A stretch of DNA of 64,000 bases from Vanrija pseudolonga (lineage: Eukaryota; Basidiomycota; Tremellomycetes; Trichosporonales; Trichosporonaceae), in NCBI RefSeq assembly GCF_020906515.1, contig NC_085849.1:930001-994000 (forward strand), written 5' to 3'. The position numbers were made by a program, and so were the translations under genes. How positions within the stretch are numbered: the first letter of the stretch is position 1; each line of letters begins with the position of its first letter. The notes beneath the pieces are model-generated. The model searched no databases and had not been told where the DNA came from. It worked only from the letters and a program-made list of their open reading frames with translations. Below are positions 32,731-45,000 of the stretch, in pieces.

Positions 32731-35700
32731 ATGGTGGGGGGAACAAGAAGGCCAGAGCCACGGCGGTTGTCCAAGGCTGAGAAGGGCAAAGGAAAGGGTA
32801 TGAAACGGAAGCACTGGGCGCTGCCCGTAGAGGCTTGTTTTTGTGTTGACGCCGCCGCTCAGCCACGGCAATCGAGGTCCCAGACTCGCCCATCATGATC
32901 CAAGACTCGTCCGACGAGGAAGAGGAAGACGAGTTTGAAGAGGTCGCTATCCCTTCCCACGTTGGCTCATCGTCCATGGCTGGCACGCCGCTGTCCGCGT
33001 CGACACCCAACAACTATGACGTCGAGTCGGCGAACGAAGCTTCGCTCGCGGATGTTGACATTGGGCACGGATACTTGGACGACGATGATGAAGAACCAGA
33101 GGAGGAACGGGTCATCCAGGTCGTGATCGGAGGAGAGACTGAAGAGCAGAAGGCCAAACGGATAGCCTTGGCTCTGCGCAAGTGAGCTACCAATATTGGC
33201 CGCCGGTAGCTGACACTCCCAGGAAGCCATTGACTGCCAAGGACCGAGCCATCCGCCTTCAGATCCACAAGCTTCACGTTGTCACCTTGCTGGCCTCTGC
33301 AAAAATCCGTAATCAGTGGGCTTCCAACGCGTTGCTGAAGGTGAGTGCACAAGTCGCAGCGTTTGCTCACACGACAAGGCCCGCCTCCTGTCTCTACTTC
33401 CCCACCCCTTGCAGGCGGCGTTCGTCATCCCTCCCAAGCGGTTTCCAGATCGTGCCCAGCGCTCCCGGCTCTTCCTCGACGCCCTTCAGTCCCTCGTGAC
33501 ATGGTGGTCACAGGTGTTCTTCGACGTCTCAGACCCGGCGCTGGGAATGCAGACGCGGACATGGGACTTTGTTCAGGAGATTGTCGACCGGTTACCTCGC
33601 TTACAAAAGGCCGACTTCCAAAGTGGTTCGTTACTTAGCAGCCGCCCCAAGAAGAAGAGCAGCAGCCCCAAGAAGGCCAAAGGGAAAGGAAAGGAGAAGG
33701 CCGGCGACGACGACATCATGGACCTGCTCGAGGACGAGATTCCAGACGAGCGGCTGCGGTCTGTCAACAGCGTCATGAAGAAGGCCCTTCAGCAAGAGGG
33801 TTCACGAGACATGTCGGCTCTCCTGTTCGTCTCCCTTGCGCGTGCCTGTGGACTTGGTGCACGTCTCGTGGTCAGTCTCCAGCCAGTGCCATGGCGTGCG
33901 GAGAAGGCTCCGCCGAAGAAGAAGCCTCGGGCGGGAGCTGGCAGCGGCGCGAAAGGGCTTCACAGTCGACAGGGAATGGGGCCTGATCCCGAGAGCGAAG
34001 ATGAGGACGAGTTCGAGGAAGTGCCAATACCTGGGGTGGACGACAAGCCGGGGAAGCTGCCGAAGAAGAATCGGGTGCGAGGCGCTGGCCACCGGTTGAA
34101 GGATCCAGCAGATGTCTTTCGACTGAGGCAGCCAAGGCCGGCACCACAGCGCCTGGGTTCCAAGCCCAAGCCAAAACCAAAGCCTACAGGTGAGCTGGCA
34201 CCTACTGTACACCAAGCTGACAATTCAGACCTCAGCGCATATCCGCCTGTCTTCTGGGCCGAGGTGTTCAGCCGTTCAGACCAGCGGTGGATCCCTGTCG
34301 ACCCCTTATCTGGCGTCATCAGAAAGAAGGCGCCATTCGAGCCCTCGAACGACAACGGACCTGTGCGCATGATCTACGTCGTTGGGTTTGAAGAGGGTAT
34401 GTAGAGCATTGTTGAGCATCTTGCTGATGCTCAAGATGGATATGCTCGTGACGTGACGCTCCGCTACGCGAAGAACTTTGGTGCCAAGACGTCGAAGCTT
34501 CGCCCTCCCCCTCAGAAGGACGGTACGGATTGGTGGGCACAGTTCAGTTCCCACCTCCAGCGGCCCGTTAGGTTGAATCGGGATGATCTCGAAGACGCCG
34601 AGCTGGAGATGAGTCAGGTGTCTGAAGGCATGCCGTTGCACATGACTGGCTTCAAGGACCATCCAATGTGAGTGCCAATACTCCACACGAGAGCAATCAC
34701 TCATGCGTCCAGCTATGTCCTCGAGCGTCATCTGAAACGCGAAGAGGTCATTCTTCCAAAAAGAGAGATAGGAAGATTCAAGGGCGAACCAGTCTACAGA
34801 CGCAAGAATGTTCTTGCGTGTCGAACCGCAGACAACTGGATGCGCATCGGCCGCACTGTCAAGATCGGGCAGGACCCACTCAAATGGGTCAAGCAGCGCG
34901 CTGTTACAATCCAGAAGCGCCGTGCCCAGGAGCTCGCCATGCAAGAGCAAGGTGAGCCTGTTCAGCAGGGCCTTTACGCCGAGTACCAGACGGAGCTGTA
35001 TTACCCGCCTCCCATCAAGGATGTAAGTTGACATGGAGCCGTTTGGGGATCAACTAACATGTATCCAGGGCATCATGCCTCAGAACGCGTTCGGCAATAT
35101 CGACCTCTACGTGCCTACCATGCTCCCAGCCGGCGCTGCCCACCTGCCGTTCAAGGGAATTGCAAAGGTCGCCAAGCAGATGGGCGTCAGCTACGCGGAA
35201 GCTGTTACTTCCTTCGAGTTCAAGAGTCAAAGGGCTGTCCCTGTTATCACTGGAATCGTTGTCGCGGAGGAGAAGGAAGCCGCGGTCCTGGACGCATACT
35301 ACAAGTCCACTGCTGCTGCGGACGAGCGAGCGAAGATTCGAAAGGAAGAACTTGCGCTCAAGCGATGGGCAAAGCTTGTCAATGGTCTGCGTGTGCGAAT
35401 CCGACTGCGGGCTGAGTATGGTACTGGCGAGGAGGTGAGTGACTCATTTACGCCGGCACTGACGAGTTCAGCTGCATAATCAGCAACACAACCCGATGGG
35501 GGATGCCCAGCCGTCGCGAAATGGACCTGACAAGAAGACGGCCGCTTCGATCATTGCGCTTTCGAACAATCAAAACACGGAGGCGTGGGTTGATCGCTTC
35601 AAAGCGCGGACTCCCAGCCCGGAGCCAGACGAGGAGGCCGAGCCTGTGCCGGAGCCAGTCGAGGAGCCTCCAGCTCCTCCCACTCGAGCGTCACGCCGGA

Positions 35701-36047
35701 ACGGCACCACCACCGCGGCCCCAATCAAGATCAAGTTGAATGTTCCCCTTGCTGCTCTCCCTAAGGCTACCCCTAAAGCCGCTGCCAAGTCGACAGCAAA
35801 GGCAAAGGCCAGCGGGAGACCCAAGAGGGCGAGTAGAGGGAAGCGGGCGAGGGACGACGACGACAGCGAAGCCCAGTCATCTGAAGGCTCTGACGCTACG
35901 CCTCGCCGTGTACCTGCACCTGCGCCGGCCGCATCCACACGCAGCCTCAGGAGCCGCGCCCCAAAGTCTGAGCAACAGCAGCGAGATGAGGCAGAGAGGA
36001 GAGCGGCTGTGCGTGCGGCACTCGCCAGTGACGAAGAGGAGTACTAG
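32731..36047 (+). CDS. RAD4: Nucleotide excision repair damage sensor Rad4/XPC
   Basis: Rad4 with Rad23 recognises helix-distorting lesions and recruits TFIIH. Nine exons (32731-32797, 32863-33181, 33223-33340, 33379-34189, 34229-34396, 34436-34667, 34713-35022, 35069-35434, 35472-36047) give 988 aa. After a basic start and an acidic stretch (SSDEEEEDEFEEV) comes the transglutaminase-like domain: HKLHVVTLLASAKIRNQW, TWWSQVFFDV, RDMSALLFVSLARACGLGAR, and FWAEVFSRSDQRWIPVDPLS. The beta-hairpin domains follow: BHD1 with HPIYVLERHLKREEVI, BHD2 near VYRRKNVLACRTADNWMRIG, and BHD3 with NAFGNIDLYVPTMLPAGAAH. The tail after residue 800 is low complexity, rich in Pro, Ala and acidic residues. Two acceptors (33378, 34435) are AAG. 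It converges on SDE2, 62 nt away. Confidence 0.96.
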
Positions 36048-36109
36048 TGTTGTACCATTGTATCTATTATGTACTCGTGCATCATCATACAACATACAGT
36101 CTCAGACAT

Positions 36110-36857
36110 TTACGCCGACGTTGCGACCTTGGGCGGGGGCATGGACGCCTTGTCCTTGTTCTGCTTGGCGGCGTCGGTCTTCTTCTTCTTCTTCTTGAGC
36201 AAGGCGGCAGCGACGGCCGAACGGACATTCTCGTTGATCTCGCGGCTTTCCTCCATGAACTTGTTGTCGTCAAACTTGTGCTTCTTGCGCGCGAGCTCCT
36301 CCAAGTCGACCTCGGCAAGGTGCTTCGCGCCAGACCCATCAGCCTTGGCGTCGATCGCGTCGCTCGAGACGCCGAGCTTGCGCTCCAGTGCCTCGAGCTT
36401 GGCCTTGGTCTCGGCCGCCGCCTTGGCCCGGAGGACGGGCAGGCTCTCCACGAGCTCTGATTGCCTGGGCATCAGCACCTGCATTGTCGCGCGGCACTCA
36501 CTTCTTCGCCTCCTTGATGCTCCCCAAACGCCGGCCATTGAGGTCCCGGCACGAGTCGACGTTGTCGCTCTTCCCGCCGCTCATGCGTCCACCGGCCGCG
36601 CGCAGCTGGGCGCCGAAACCGCCCTTGCCGCCGTGCAGGCGCGCAACGACATCGATGCTGATCGGGTGGGACGGGGCCGTGGGGCGCGCGAGCGACGAGA
36701 CGGGAGCGAGCGGAGACAGGGGGCCCGAGGAGCGTGTCCGCAGGTACGCTTGCGTCTCCCACCCCTCCGGGAGGAGGGATCCGAGGGCCGTCGAGCCGGG
36801 GAGGTCGAGGACCTGCGTGCCGAGCGGGCTGGGGAGGCGGAGGTGGACTGTGACCAT
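36110..36857 (-). CDS. SDE2: Sde2-like splicing regulator with cleavable ubiquitin-like N-terminus
   Basis: In fission yeast Sde2 is made as a ubiquitin fold joined to a C-terminal part; ubiquitin proteases cut after GG and the Lys-starting product joins the spliceosome. Two exons (36857-36502 and 36464-36110) give 236 aa. Residues 1-77 match the ubiquitin-like part and end LHGG; the invariant KGGFGAQLRAAGGRMS follows, so cleavage is expected after Gly77. Next is NVDSCRDLNGRRL, another family motif, then a charged helical region and a KKKKKK stretch. The Ubl is spaced by a Ser/Pro-rich loop. No SAP domain is seen, as in other fungi. It is divergent from SAS10 with only 238 nt between starts. 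Confidence 0.92.
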
Positions 36858-37095
36858 GTTTATGGGTAGGTGGTGGTGGTGAGATTGAAGGTTGGTCACC
36901 GACAAATGTAACCTTGTGTAAGAGTTGGGTGGCAACGAGAACACGGTGGTGGTGAAAAGGCGTAGTTGGATCAAGCACGCCTATTGACGAATCCCCAAAA
37001 TAGGCCCGCGCTACCACGTGTTGGCCTCCACAAAAGTTGAAAGCTTCATGTCCGCTGAAGTTGTTGCCATCGCACTCTGCACCAGCACCAACATA
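36858..37095. promoter_or_regulatory. Compact bidirectional promoter, SDE2 and SAS10
   Basis: 238 nt separates the two start codons. It contains a GTGGTGGTG run just upstream of SDE2 and CACGTG at about 37015. No TATA box is evident. Confidence 0.5.
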
Positions 37096-39325
37096 ATGGC
37101 ACGCAAGCGCTCAAGAAACTCGAGCGGGGGCGGCAAGAAGGCCGCGCCGGGTGCGACGATCAACAAGATCGAGTCGTACGAGGACACACTGGAAGAGGGC
37201 GGTGTCGACGACTGTGGGTAGCTGAGGCTGCAGGTGCACCAGCTGACGCCTCAGTCATGTTCAAGCGCGACCAGATCTCGTTCAACCCGCAGAACGACTC
37301 AGGCAACGATGAAGATGTAAACGGGGAGGTGGGAGACGAGGTTCTGGGCCTGGACGTTCCCTCCCGCCGCCGCGCCGACGAGGACGAGGACGATGAGGAG
37401 GAGTTCGACGAGGACGAGGACGAGGCCCCGCTGCCCAAGCAGCGCAAGGCCAAGACCAAGGCCGACCTGTCGACCAAGGGCCGGTACGGCAAGGAGGAAG
37501 TGGACTCGGACGAGGAGGAGGACGACGACTCGGACGCGTCCGGCTCGGGCTCGGAGATCGACGACGAGGAGGGCTGGGGTCGCCAGTACTACTCGAAGCC
37601 ATCGACGCGCCGCGAGAAGGAGACGGGCGAGTACGACGAGAAGCGCGAGGAGGAGCGCGAGCTCGAGGAGAAGGAGGTGCGCCGGCTCCAACGGCGCGCG
37701 CGTGAGGCCATGGGCGGCGACGACTGGGGCCTCGACGACATTGAGGTCGAGCATGCTTCGTGAGTGAACTCGCCTGGGTGGGACTGACAGGCAGTTCTGT
37801 GAAGGAGAACGACGAGGCACCAGCACCTGTTGCCGCGCCTGAGACCACCGACCGCGATGTGCTCCTCCGCCACATGCAGTCCCACGAGCCGCTCAAGCTC
37901 GCGCTCGCACGCGACTTCTCGCTCGTCCTCCGCAAGCTCAAGAAGACGGCGCGCGGCATCAAGGCAATGGAGGCCGAGGCTGAGGGCGAGGAGTCATTGC
38001 ATAAGGGCCTCGGATGGCTGCACTACCAGACGCTGTTGACGTACGCCACGACACTGGCGTTCTACATTCACCTGTGCGCGCTCCCGCCATCAGAACGGCC
38101 CGACCTGTCCAACCATCCGATCCTGCCGCGCCTCCTCCAGCTCAAGGAGGGCGTGAGCGCACTGCAGGACCTCGACTTTGCTGCCGGCTCCGTGTCGGAT
38201 GCCGGACCCGAGCTGTTTATCCGTGACGGCTTGGGCGAGGACGACGAGGATGAGGACGAGGAAGAGTTCCAGAACCTCCTGCAGGCGAAGCGCGAGCTCA
38301 TGGCACGCATGAATGCTGGCGGTGGCGAGGACGACGAGGAAGACGAGGAGATTGACGAGGAGGAGGACGCCGAGAACCTGTGGCACCAGGCCGGACTGGA
38401 AGACGACGAGTTGGATGGTCTGCTCGCCGACCAGGAGGAGGCATTGGCTGCCCCAGTGGCTGCGCCACCGAAGAAGCAGAAGAAGAAGCGCGAGCGCGGA
38501 CGGAAGAACAAGTCCAAGGCGATCGAGATCGACGAGGACGACGAGGACGAGGACGTCACGCCAACAGCGACATTCACACCTCTTGCCGAGCCCGAGTTCG
38601 CACCGTCGACCAAGAAGTCGAAGAAGGCTGCCGACGCATTCATGGTCGAGGACACGCTGGGCGACGCGACCTCGCTCGCCGACGCCGATGCTGCGGACAA
38701 GGAGCACAAGAAGCGTACGCTGCGGTTCCACACTTCCAAGATCGCTGCCACGTCGGCGCGTCGCTCGGCCGCGCGCGACCGCCGCATGGGTGGCGACGAC
38801 GACATCCCCTACCGCGACCGACAGGCGGCACGAGACGCTGCGCTGCGGAAGAACGCGCCCAAGGGCGATGGCGGCGAGGCGCTCGACGGCTCCGACTGGA
38901 CCGAGAGCGACCGCAAGCGCGCACGCGAGGTGCGCGAGGAGGCCGAGGAGGCGGCCGACGACGACGACGGCGACGACGGGTACTACGACCTCGTGAAGCG
39001 GCGCAAGGTGGCCAAGGACCAGGCCAAGGAAGATGCGCACGAGGTGTTCCGGGACGCCAAGTTCACGGCGTTCGAGGGCTTCGACGAGGAGACGGACGGG
39101 CCCCGCGGCCTCACGCGCGCCATCGAGAAGAACCGTGGTCTCACCCCACGCCGGTCCAAGACGGGCCGCAACCCCCGTGTCAAGAAGCGCCAGGCGTACG
39201 AGAAGGCCAAGCAGAAGGTCGGGTCCCAGCGCGCCGTGTACAAGGGCGGCCAGGGCGCCCTGTCTGGTGCGTACAGCGGCGAGAAGACGGGTATCTCGAC
39301 GACTATCAAGTCGCGCAAGTTCTAG
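37096..39325 (+). CDS. SAS10: Small-subunit processome protein Sas10/Utp3
   Basis: Nucleolar U3 processome component needed for 18S rRNA maturation. Exons 37096-37213, 37255-37759 and 37795-39325 give 717 aa. The start MARKRSR gives a basic N-terminus. Acidic tracts follow. A Sas10/Utp3/C1D domain lies near residues 210-300 (DVLLRHMQSHEPLKLALARD and LGWLHYQTLLTYATTLAFYI). A second run of Asp/Glu and Lys clusters precedes the conserved C-terminus, where RGLTRAIEKNRGLTPRRSKT, NPRVKKRQAYEKAKQK and YSGEKTGIST complete the family motif. A nearby alternative acceptor (37790) would break the frame. The C-terminal end lies 38 nt from the stop of the next, convergent gene. Confidence 0.96.
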
Positions 39326-39363
39326 GTGTTGCATGCATATGGTACATTGGGGTGTGGTGAGGT

Positions 39364-40494
39364 CTACTTTTTGCGCGAGGAAGGTGGTGGGCGGCGCTTC
39401 TTGAACATGGAGGAAGGGGCGGCTGGTTCGGCGGCCGGCTCTGCAGACGCGGGGACAGCGGCAGCGGCCTCTGCCCCGGGCTTGACGTCGGGCTTGGAGT
39501 CGGCAAGCTGCGCTGCGTCCGCAGGCTTGGCCTCGTCCTCGGCCTTGGGCTCTGGCGCTGCGTCTGGTGCGTCTGGCTTGTCCTCCTTCGACTCGGACTC
39601 GCCCTCGGCCCGAGCCGCCGCCGCACCACTACTCCCGGCTCCGAGCTCGAGCTTTCCACTCCACGCCGAGCGGTCGAGCGCAGCGCCAGGCGCCACGGGG
39701 GCCGCGGCTGGTGCCGGCGTGGGTTTGGCCTCAGCCGGATTGTCCCCCGCCGAGCCCTTGCTCTTCAACTTGAGCCCGCTCAGCGCCGCCTTGGGGTCCC
39801 AGTCGTCGTCGTCCCACACGTCGCGGACGGGGCGCTTATCCCGGTGCGAGAACTTGAAGCTGTCCGGGTCGTCCTCGTCGACGACCTCCGCCTCGTCCGC
39901 CTTGCGCTTGAGCTCGGGCAGCCCGTCGGCGCCGTACACGACTTTCGGCTCCACGACCTCCTCCCACGCGCCGACGGCCGTCCCGCGCCCGCGCACCATC
40001 TGCTCGATCTCGTAGCTGCTCAGCTGGGTCTCCTCGTCGTCGAAGCCCAGCTGCGCGGCGCTAGAGTAGTTGGCAAACTTGTCGCCTGAGGGCGCTGTGC
40101 GTGTGCGCGAGGACGATGCGATCGCGACGCGCCGCGGGGCCGGCGCGGGCGCGGACATGCCTTTGTCCTTTGCGTGGGCCGACTTTGCTGCCTGCGGGTG
40201 TGAGTGGGGAGTTGGTGGGTCAGTGGCGCCACTCACCGCCTCGATCCGCGCATACTCCTGCGCCTCGATCTCCTTGTCCCGCTTGGCCCGCTCGCCGCCC
40301 TTGTACAGGTCGCGGATGAAGCGCTCCTTGTTGCCCTGATGCTTGAGGCCGCTCTCGTGCAGCCGCTTCGACGGCGCGTCATCGCGGATGAAGATCGAGC
40401 AGTACTTGCACCAGTACTGCTTTTTGGATACCCAGTATCTGGGGGAGGTGTTAGCGACGCCGAGGGAGGAAAGGGGCACGACCTACTCTGACAT
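39364..40494 (-). CDS. WBP4/FBP21-like U1-type zinc-finger splicing protein
   Basis: Exons 40494-40487, 40438-40237 and 40191-39364 give 345 aa. The N-terminus carries a matrin/U1-type C2H2 finger: YWVSKKQYWCKYC, then IRDDAPSKRLHESGLKHQGN, i.e. C-x2-C and H-x5-H, plus the helix KERFIRDLYKGGERAKRDKE, as in human WBP4 and fungal homologues in the spliceosomal B complex. A middle conserved patch reads GAWEEVV and KVVYGADGLPELKRKADE, and DVWDDDDWDPKAALSGLKLK follows. The tail is Ala/Pro/Glu-rich and ends with FKKRRPPPSSRKK, a feature of the family. I see no WW domain. The first exon is only 8 nt (ATGTCAGA). Confidence 0.88.
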
Positions 40495-40706
40495 GTTGCT
40501 GGGTGTGTGATGTGCAAGTTATCAACAGGAAGTCGCTGCTCATCTCGACTTTGTGTCTTCTGGTGGCCACAACAGGTTCAGTACATGGGGGTATCATTTA
40601 CGCAGTGGCGAAACCCGGGGTCTCCGCACACAGCACTCGCATGACATGACGAGGCGAGCAGGTCCAGTTGAGATGCAACTGTCACTCTCACCTCACTCCA
40701 AGCAAC
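40495..40706. promoter_or_regulatory. Compact bidirectional promoter, WBP4-like and BET4
   Basis: 212 nt between divergent starts, the shortest such region in the window. No clear core element is seen. Confidence 0.5.
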
Positions 40707-41925
40707 ATGGTGAGCAGCACAGTGCGAGGAATGCTAACATACATAGCACGGAGTCAAGCGCACAAAAGTGTCCCCCGAGGCCGCCGAGGCCAAGCGCCTC
40801 AAGGAGCTCACCAAGATCCAGGCGTACACCGCGCTCGAGGAGGACGTGCTGGCGAGGGTGGGTGATGTCCTGAGTTACTTGACCCACCTGACACGGTCCA
40901 GAAAAAGGCCAACGACTACTCCCCCGAGGCACTGAAGCAGACAACGGCCCTCCTCGACCTCAACCCCGAGTTCTACACCATCTGGAACTACCGGCGCAAC
41001 ATCCTGTCGCGTGGGCTGATCCCCAAGTCGTGAGTTGGCTGTTCATGACACAGCTGACGACACCAGCACGCCAGAAGAGGTCGTGGCCCTCCTCACTGCC
41101 GACCTCCGCCTCACGATGGCGTACATGAAGGTCCACCCCAAGGTGTACTGGATCTGGACGCACCGGAAGTGGTGTCTCGAGAACGTGCCGCAAGGCCCTG
41201 ATGACACGGAGGGCTGGCGCGAGGAGTTTTGGCGGACAGAGCTGGCTGTGGTCGAGAAGATCTTGAGCGTGGACGCGCGAAACTGTGGGTACCACATTTT
41301 TGAACAAGCTAACCCACGCCACAGTCCATGCGTGGAGCTACCGCCGCTACGTCGTCGGCTCTCTTCCTGCGTCCTTCACGCCGCCGCGCACGCCGGCCGA
41401 CGAGCTCAAGTACACGACCAAGAAGATCGAGGCCAACTTCTCCAACTTCTCCGCATGGCACCACCGCACCAAGCTGCTCGGCAAGGAGTGGGCCGCACTG
41501 CCAGCCGACAAGGTCGCGGCGCAGAAGGACAAGGGTTCGTGGGTATATGAGATTTGGCTGACGATGGCGCAGAGTTCGAGCTCGTGACACAGGCGCTGTG
41601 GACCGACCCGGGAGACCAGAGCGGGTGGCTCTACCACCGCTGGCTGGTCGGCACGGCGCCGACCGTGCTCGTGCTCACGCGCGAGGTGGACAACATCCGC
41701 GAGCTGAACGAGGCCGAGCCCGATTCCAAGTGTACGTCGGCGTGGTCAAATGGTCCGCTGACGGCAGGGTGCATGAACGCCCTCGCGCACAACCTCCTCC
41801 TCCTTGCTGGGTTGTCGAGCGAGGCTGAAGCAAAGGCACTACGCACGGAGGCTAAGAGCTTGCTGGAACGCCTGGAGGTCATTGACGAGGACAGGAAGGA
41901 GCGCTACCGCGAACTTGGTGGGTAG
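40707..41925 (+). CDS. BET4: Rab geranylgeranyltransferase alpha subunit
   Basis: Alpha subunit of type II geranylgeranyltransferase, which prenylates Rab GTPases together with Bet2 and the escort protein. Seven exons (40707-40709, 40747-40857, 40902-41029, 41067-41284, 41325-41534, 41573-41731, 41768-41925) give 328 aa. The start codon alone is exon 1; the next codons give HGVKRTKVSPE, which is the normal N-terminus. PPTA repeats are plain: NPEFYTIWNYRRNIL, HPKVYWIWTHRKWCLE, NFHAWSYRRYVV, NFSAWHHRTKLLG and SGWLYHRWLVG. The exon 5 donor is GTTCGT, a weak site forced by frame. At the end, either translation stops at 41925 (…ELGG) or a 3' intron with donor GTGGGT and acceptor CGCAG leads to …ELAGKQ and a stop at 41967. 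Confidence 0.93.
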
Positions 41926-42042
41926 CCCGTTCGTCACACACTGACCCTCGCAGCAGGCAAACAGTAGCATGCTTCGCACTCCATAACAGCACTATGCACC
42001 TATTGTATGTACACTACACCCAGATATTAGTCCTACTCCTAC

Positions 42043-45000
42043 CTACTCCTCTACGACAGGCTTCTCAAACAGGCCCCGCCCAAACGCGCCAGCGACGACA
42101 CCGAACCCGTCGTCCGAGTCGCGCACCTCGCTGATAAAGAGGTCGTGACGGTCGGCCAGGCGCGTCTGGTTTCGGCGGATCTCGCGCACAGTCGCGTGCT
42201 GCTGCGAGCAAAGGATGCACTCGGGGTCCGAGTCGGACAGGCAGCGCTGGTGGTAGCTGTGCTTGCACATGAAGTGCACCGCAGGGAGTGTCAGCTGGCC
42301 GTTGCAGGCCGCACACTGCGTGACCTGGAACACCTCCGGCTGGCTCGTGCTGGTCAGTGAGCCAATCTGCTTCTCCTTGGCGGCCGTCTCTGTGCGGTAT
42401 GACTCGACTAGGGCCTTATCCTGGGAATAACGTCAGCACACGGCTCAAAGCACTGTTGTTCGGCCACACTCACGGCCTCAATCTCCTCGCCGGTCTCCTC
42501 AATCTTGGCCCGCAGCCAGTCCTTGACCGTGCCGACGCTCGCCACGCCGTTTCTGCTAAGCAGCTGCACGACGGCCAAAGGCGGCATGATGCGCTCGGCA
42601 TCGATCGTCTCCAAGATATCTGGGAGCTTGTCCTGGTGTCGGGATAAGAGCGCAGACGAGCTTGTAAGGTATCTCAGTACCAGGGGATAGAGGCTTGGGT
42701 TGCCCTCGCCGTAGAGATCAAGGTAGCGAAGAACCTCGTCTGACGGCGCCGGGCCGGCCGAACCATTCGATGCCGCATCGCCTTCAGGCGAAGCCTTGTC
42801 CTTCTCCATCCAGTATCGGAGTACGTCCTCGTACATTCCCATGGACTCCCAGAGGCCGACGAGGCCGTCCGTGAACCCTGCCATGGAACAGAGAACGAGC
42901 GCGTGCATGGCGTCGTAGGGGATGGTCGAGCTGCTCGCGAGCAGTGACAGAGCCTTTGCGCGCGCCGTGGCGGCAATGGTCGAGTCCTCTGACTTGGTCG
43001 ATGCGAGATACAACTCCAAAAGTGTGTTCCACACTGCACGCTGATCGGCCAGAGCTTCGCTAAGAGCTGCCGCTGCATCTGTATCCCGATGAGGAACCGG
43101 ACCACTGCGCGCAGGCGGGGTGGAGTCGACCTTCTGGTTCCAGAGAAGAAGAGCGACGTCCTCCAGATAGTGCACGAAGAGGTCGTGGTGGTCGACGAAG
43201 TGGGCGAAGAACTGTCGTGGAGAGGGCGGAATGTACGACACGCCGTCTTCCTCGGCCGGGCTCTCCACCACGGGCGACTGGTGGCCGTTGGGGGCTGCTG
43301 ATGCCCCGTTGGCATCTCCAGCAGGGACTGGTGCATCCCCTGGCTGGGTCGCCGCAGGAGACTGGCCGCCACCGAGCAGACGGTTGACGCCCAGATATGA
43401 CAATACCGCCGGCCCAGATCCATTGACCGTCTTGTTCCCCGTGCCGTGGACCTGAGAGTGAGTCACCTTTTTGCCGAGGTTGCCACTGCAGAGGTCGATT
43501 AGAAGGTCGGTTGTCGCCTCTGGCTCATGCTGGAGCAGGCTTCGACCGTATCGCAGTAGGTTCTTCTCGCACTGGGGAGGGATTAGTCAGGAACAGAGCC
43601 ACATACTCACGGCCTCCGGACCCAATGACCGCAGATACTTCAAAGCATCCTTGTACTCCTCGGCATCCTCAATCTGAATCCGCAGATACTCCTCGTGACG
43701 GCCGTACTTCTTCGCCAAGTACGTCGCATGCTCGAAGAAGCTGGCCTGGCGACAGACTCGAATCGCAGTATCCAAGTCGAAGGGGAGCACCTCTTTACTG
43801 CCACCTGCCTGCGTGCGCCTGGCTTCAGTCTTGATGAAGGTGTCCAGGCGAGCCTTGTCAGACGTCTTGGTGTAGCAGTTCAACAACAGTGTCGTGTGGT
43901 CGGGATTTGCCAAGCCACGAGAATGAAGCTCTTGCAGGTAGGTCGTGAGGTTGTCTATTCTTTGGGCATCCAGGAACTGCGGGGTGTCAGTTACGCCAAC
44001 GTGTGACACTAACCTTTCGGATAACATAGCTGGGCTGGAGGAACCCAAGCGTCTTGATAAACTGGTCCATGGCAGCGTCAAAGTCCCCCTTGCCGTAGAG
44101 ATAATCACCGTAGAGCTTGTGGACCTGAGCCAACTCGGCATCGTCAACTCCCTGGGACTTGGCCAAGCTGAGCGCCAAAGTGTACAGGTTGCGCTTGTAC
44201 ATCGCCTCGAGCTTGGACGCCGTCGAGTTCTCCTCGAGCTTGGACAGCTGGCCATTGCCTTCCAAAACAAAGATGCTGTTCCACTGGTTGAACAGGACCT
44301 TTACGCCGTTGCGGAAGATGCCAGTGTAGGCAATCAGCTTGCTATTAAGGTCGAAGATCGTGATCTTGGCAATATCCGCGGATCCGTTGTCACCGGGGGT
44401 CCGCGTGACACGCCGCGCTGCTGAGGAGCCAGATGGGGGCGAGATGATGATCAGGTTGTGCTTGAAGACTGAAATGAACGACTTTGAGCCTTCGTAGGCA
44501 TAGCATGCGCCACGGCCCTCGGGGCTGTACAGGTAGATTGCATCGTCCCGGGCGACGATGAGCTCGCTCCTGCTTCCGTCCATCACGGAGCAGCCGAGGC
44601 CTGCTCCTGTCTCGTCCAAGACACGCGTCTCGCCGCCCTTGGCAGAAACCGGAGCTGTGAGAACGCGGTTGGTGGTGACAATGAAGAGCGCAGATGCCGT
44701 TGATGCCGTTGGTGATCCTCCCCCTGCCGCTCCTGTCTCTTCTCGGAATCCCAGGCCAGTGACCGCCTCCGGGTTCCGGTCGTTGGGTTCAAGGACCACA
44801 CGTGCTTTGGGGAGAGATGTCAGAGCCGTTGGCGAGGCTGTGATGGATTGAAGGAGGTGGCGGAACAGAAGCACAGTGCCGTCTCCAAGACCAACGGCCA
44901 GATGAGAAAGGTTTGACGTCAAAGCGACAGCCGATACCTCGGAGGTGTCAGCATGACAAACTGCGATGTCGTAGCGGCGACTCACTGGATGAGGTCTTCC

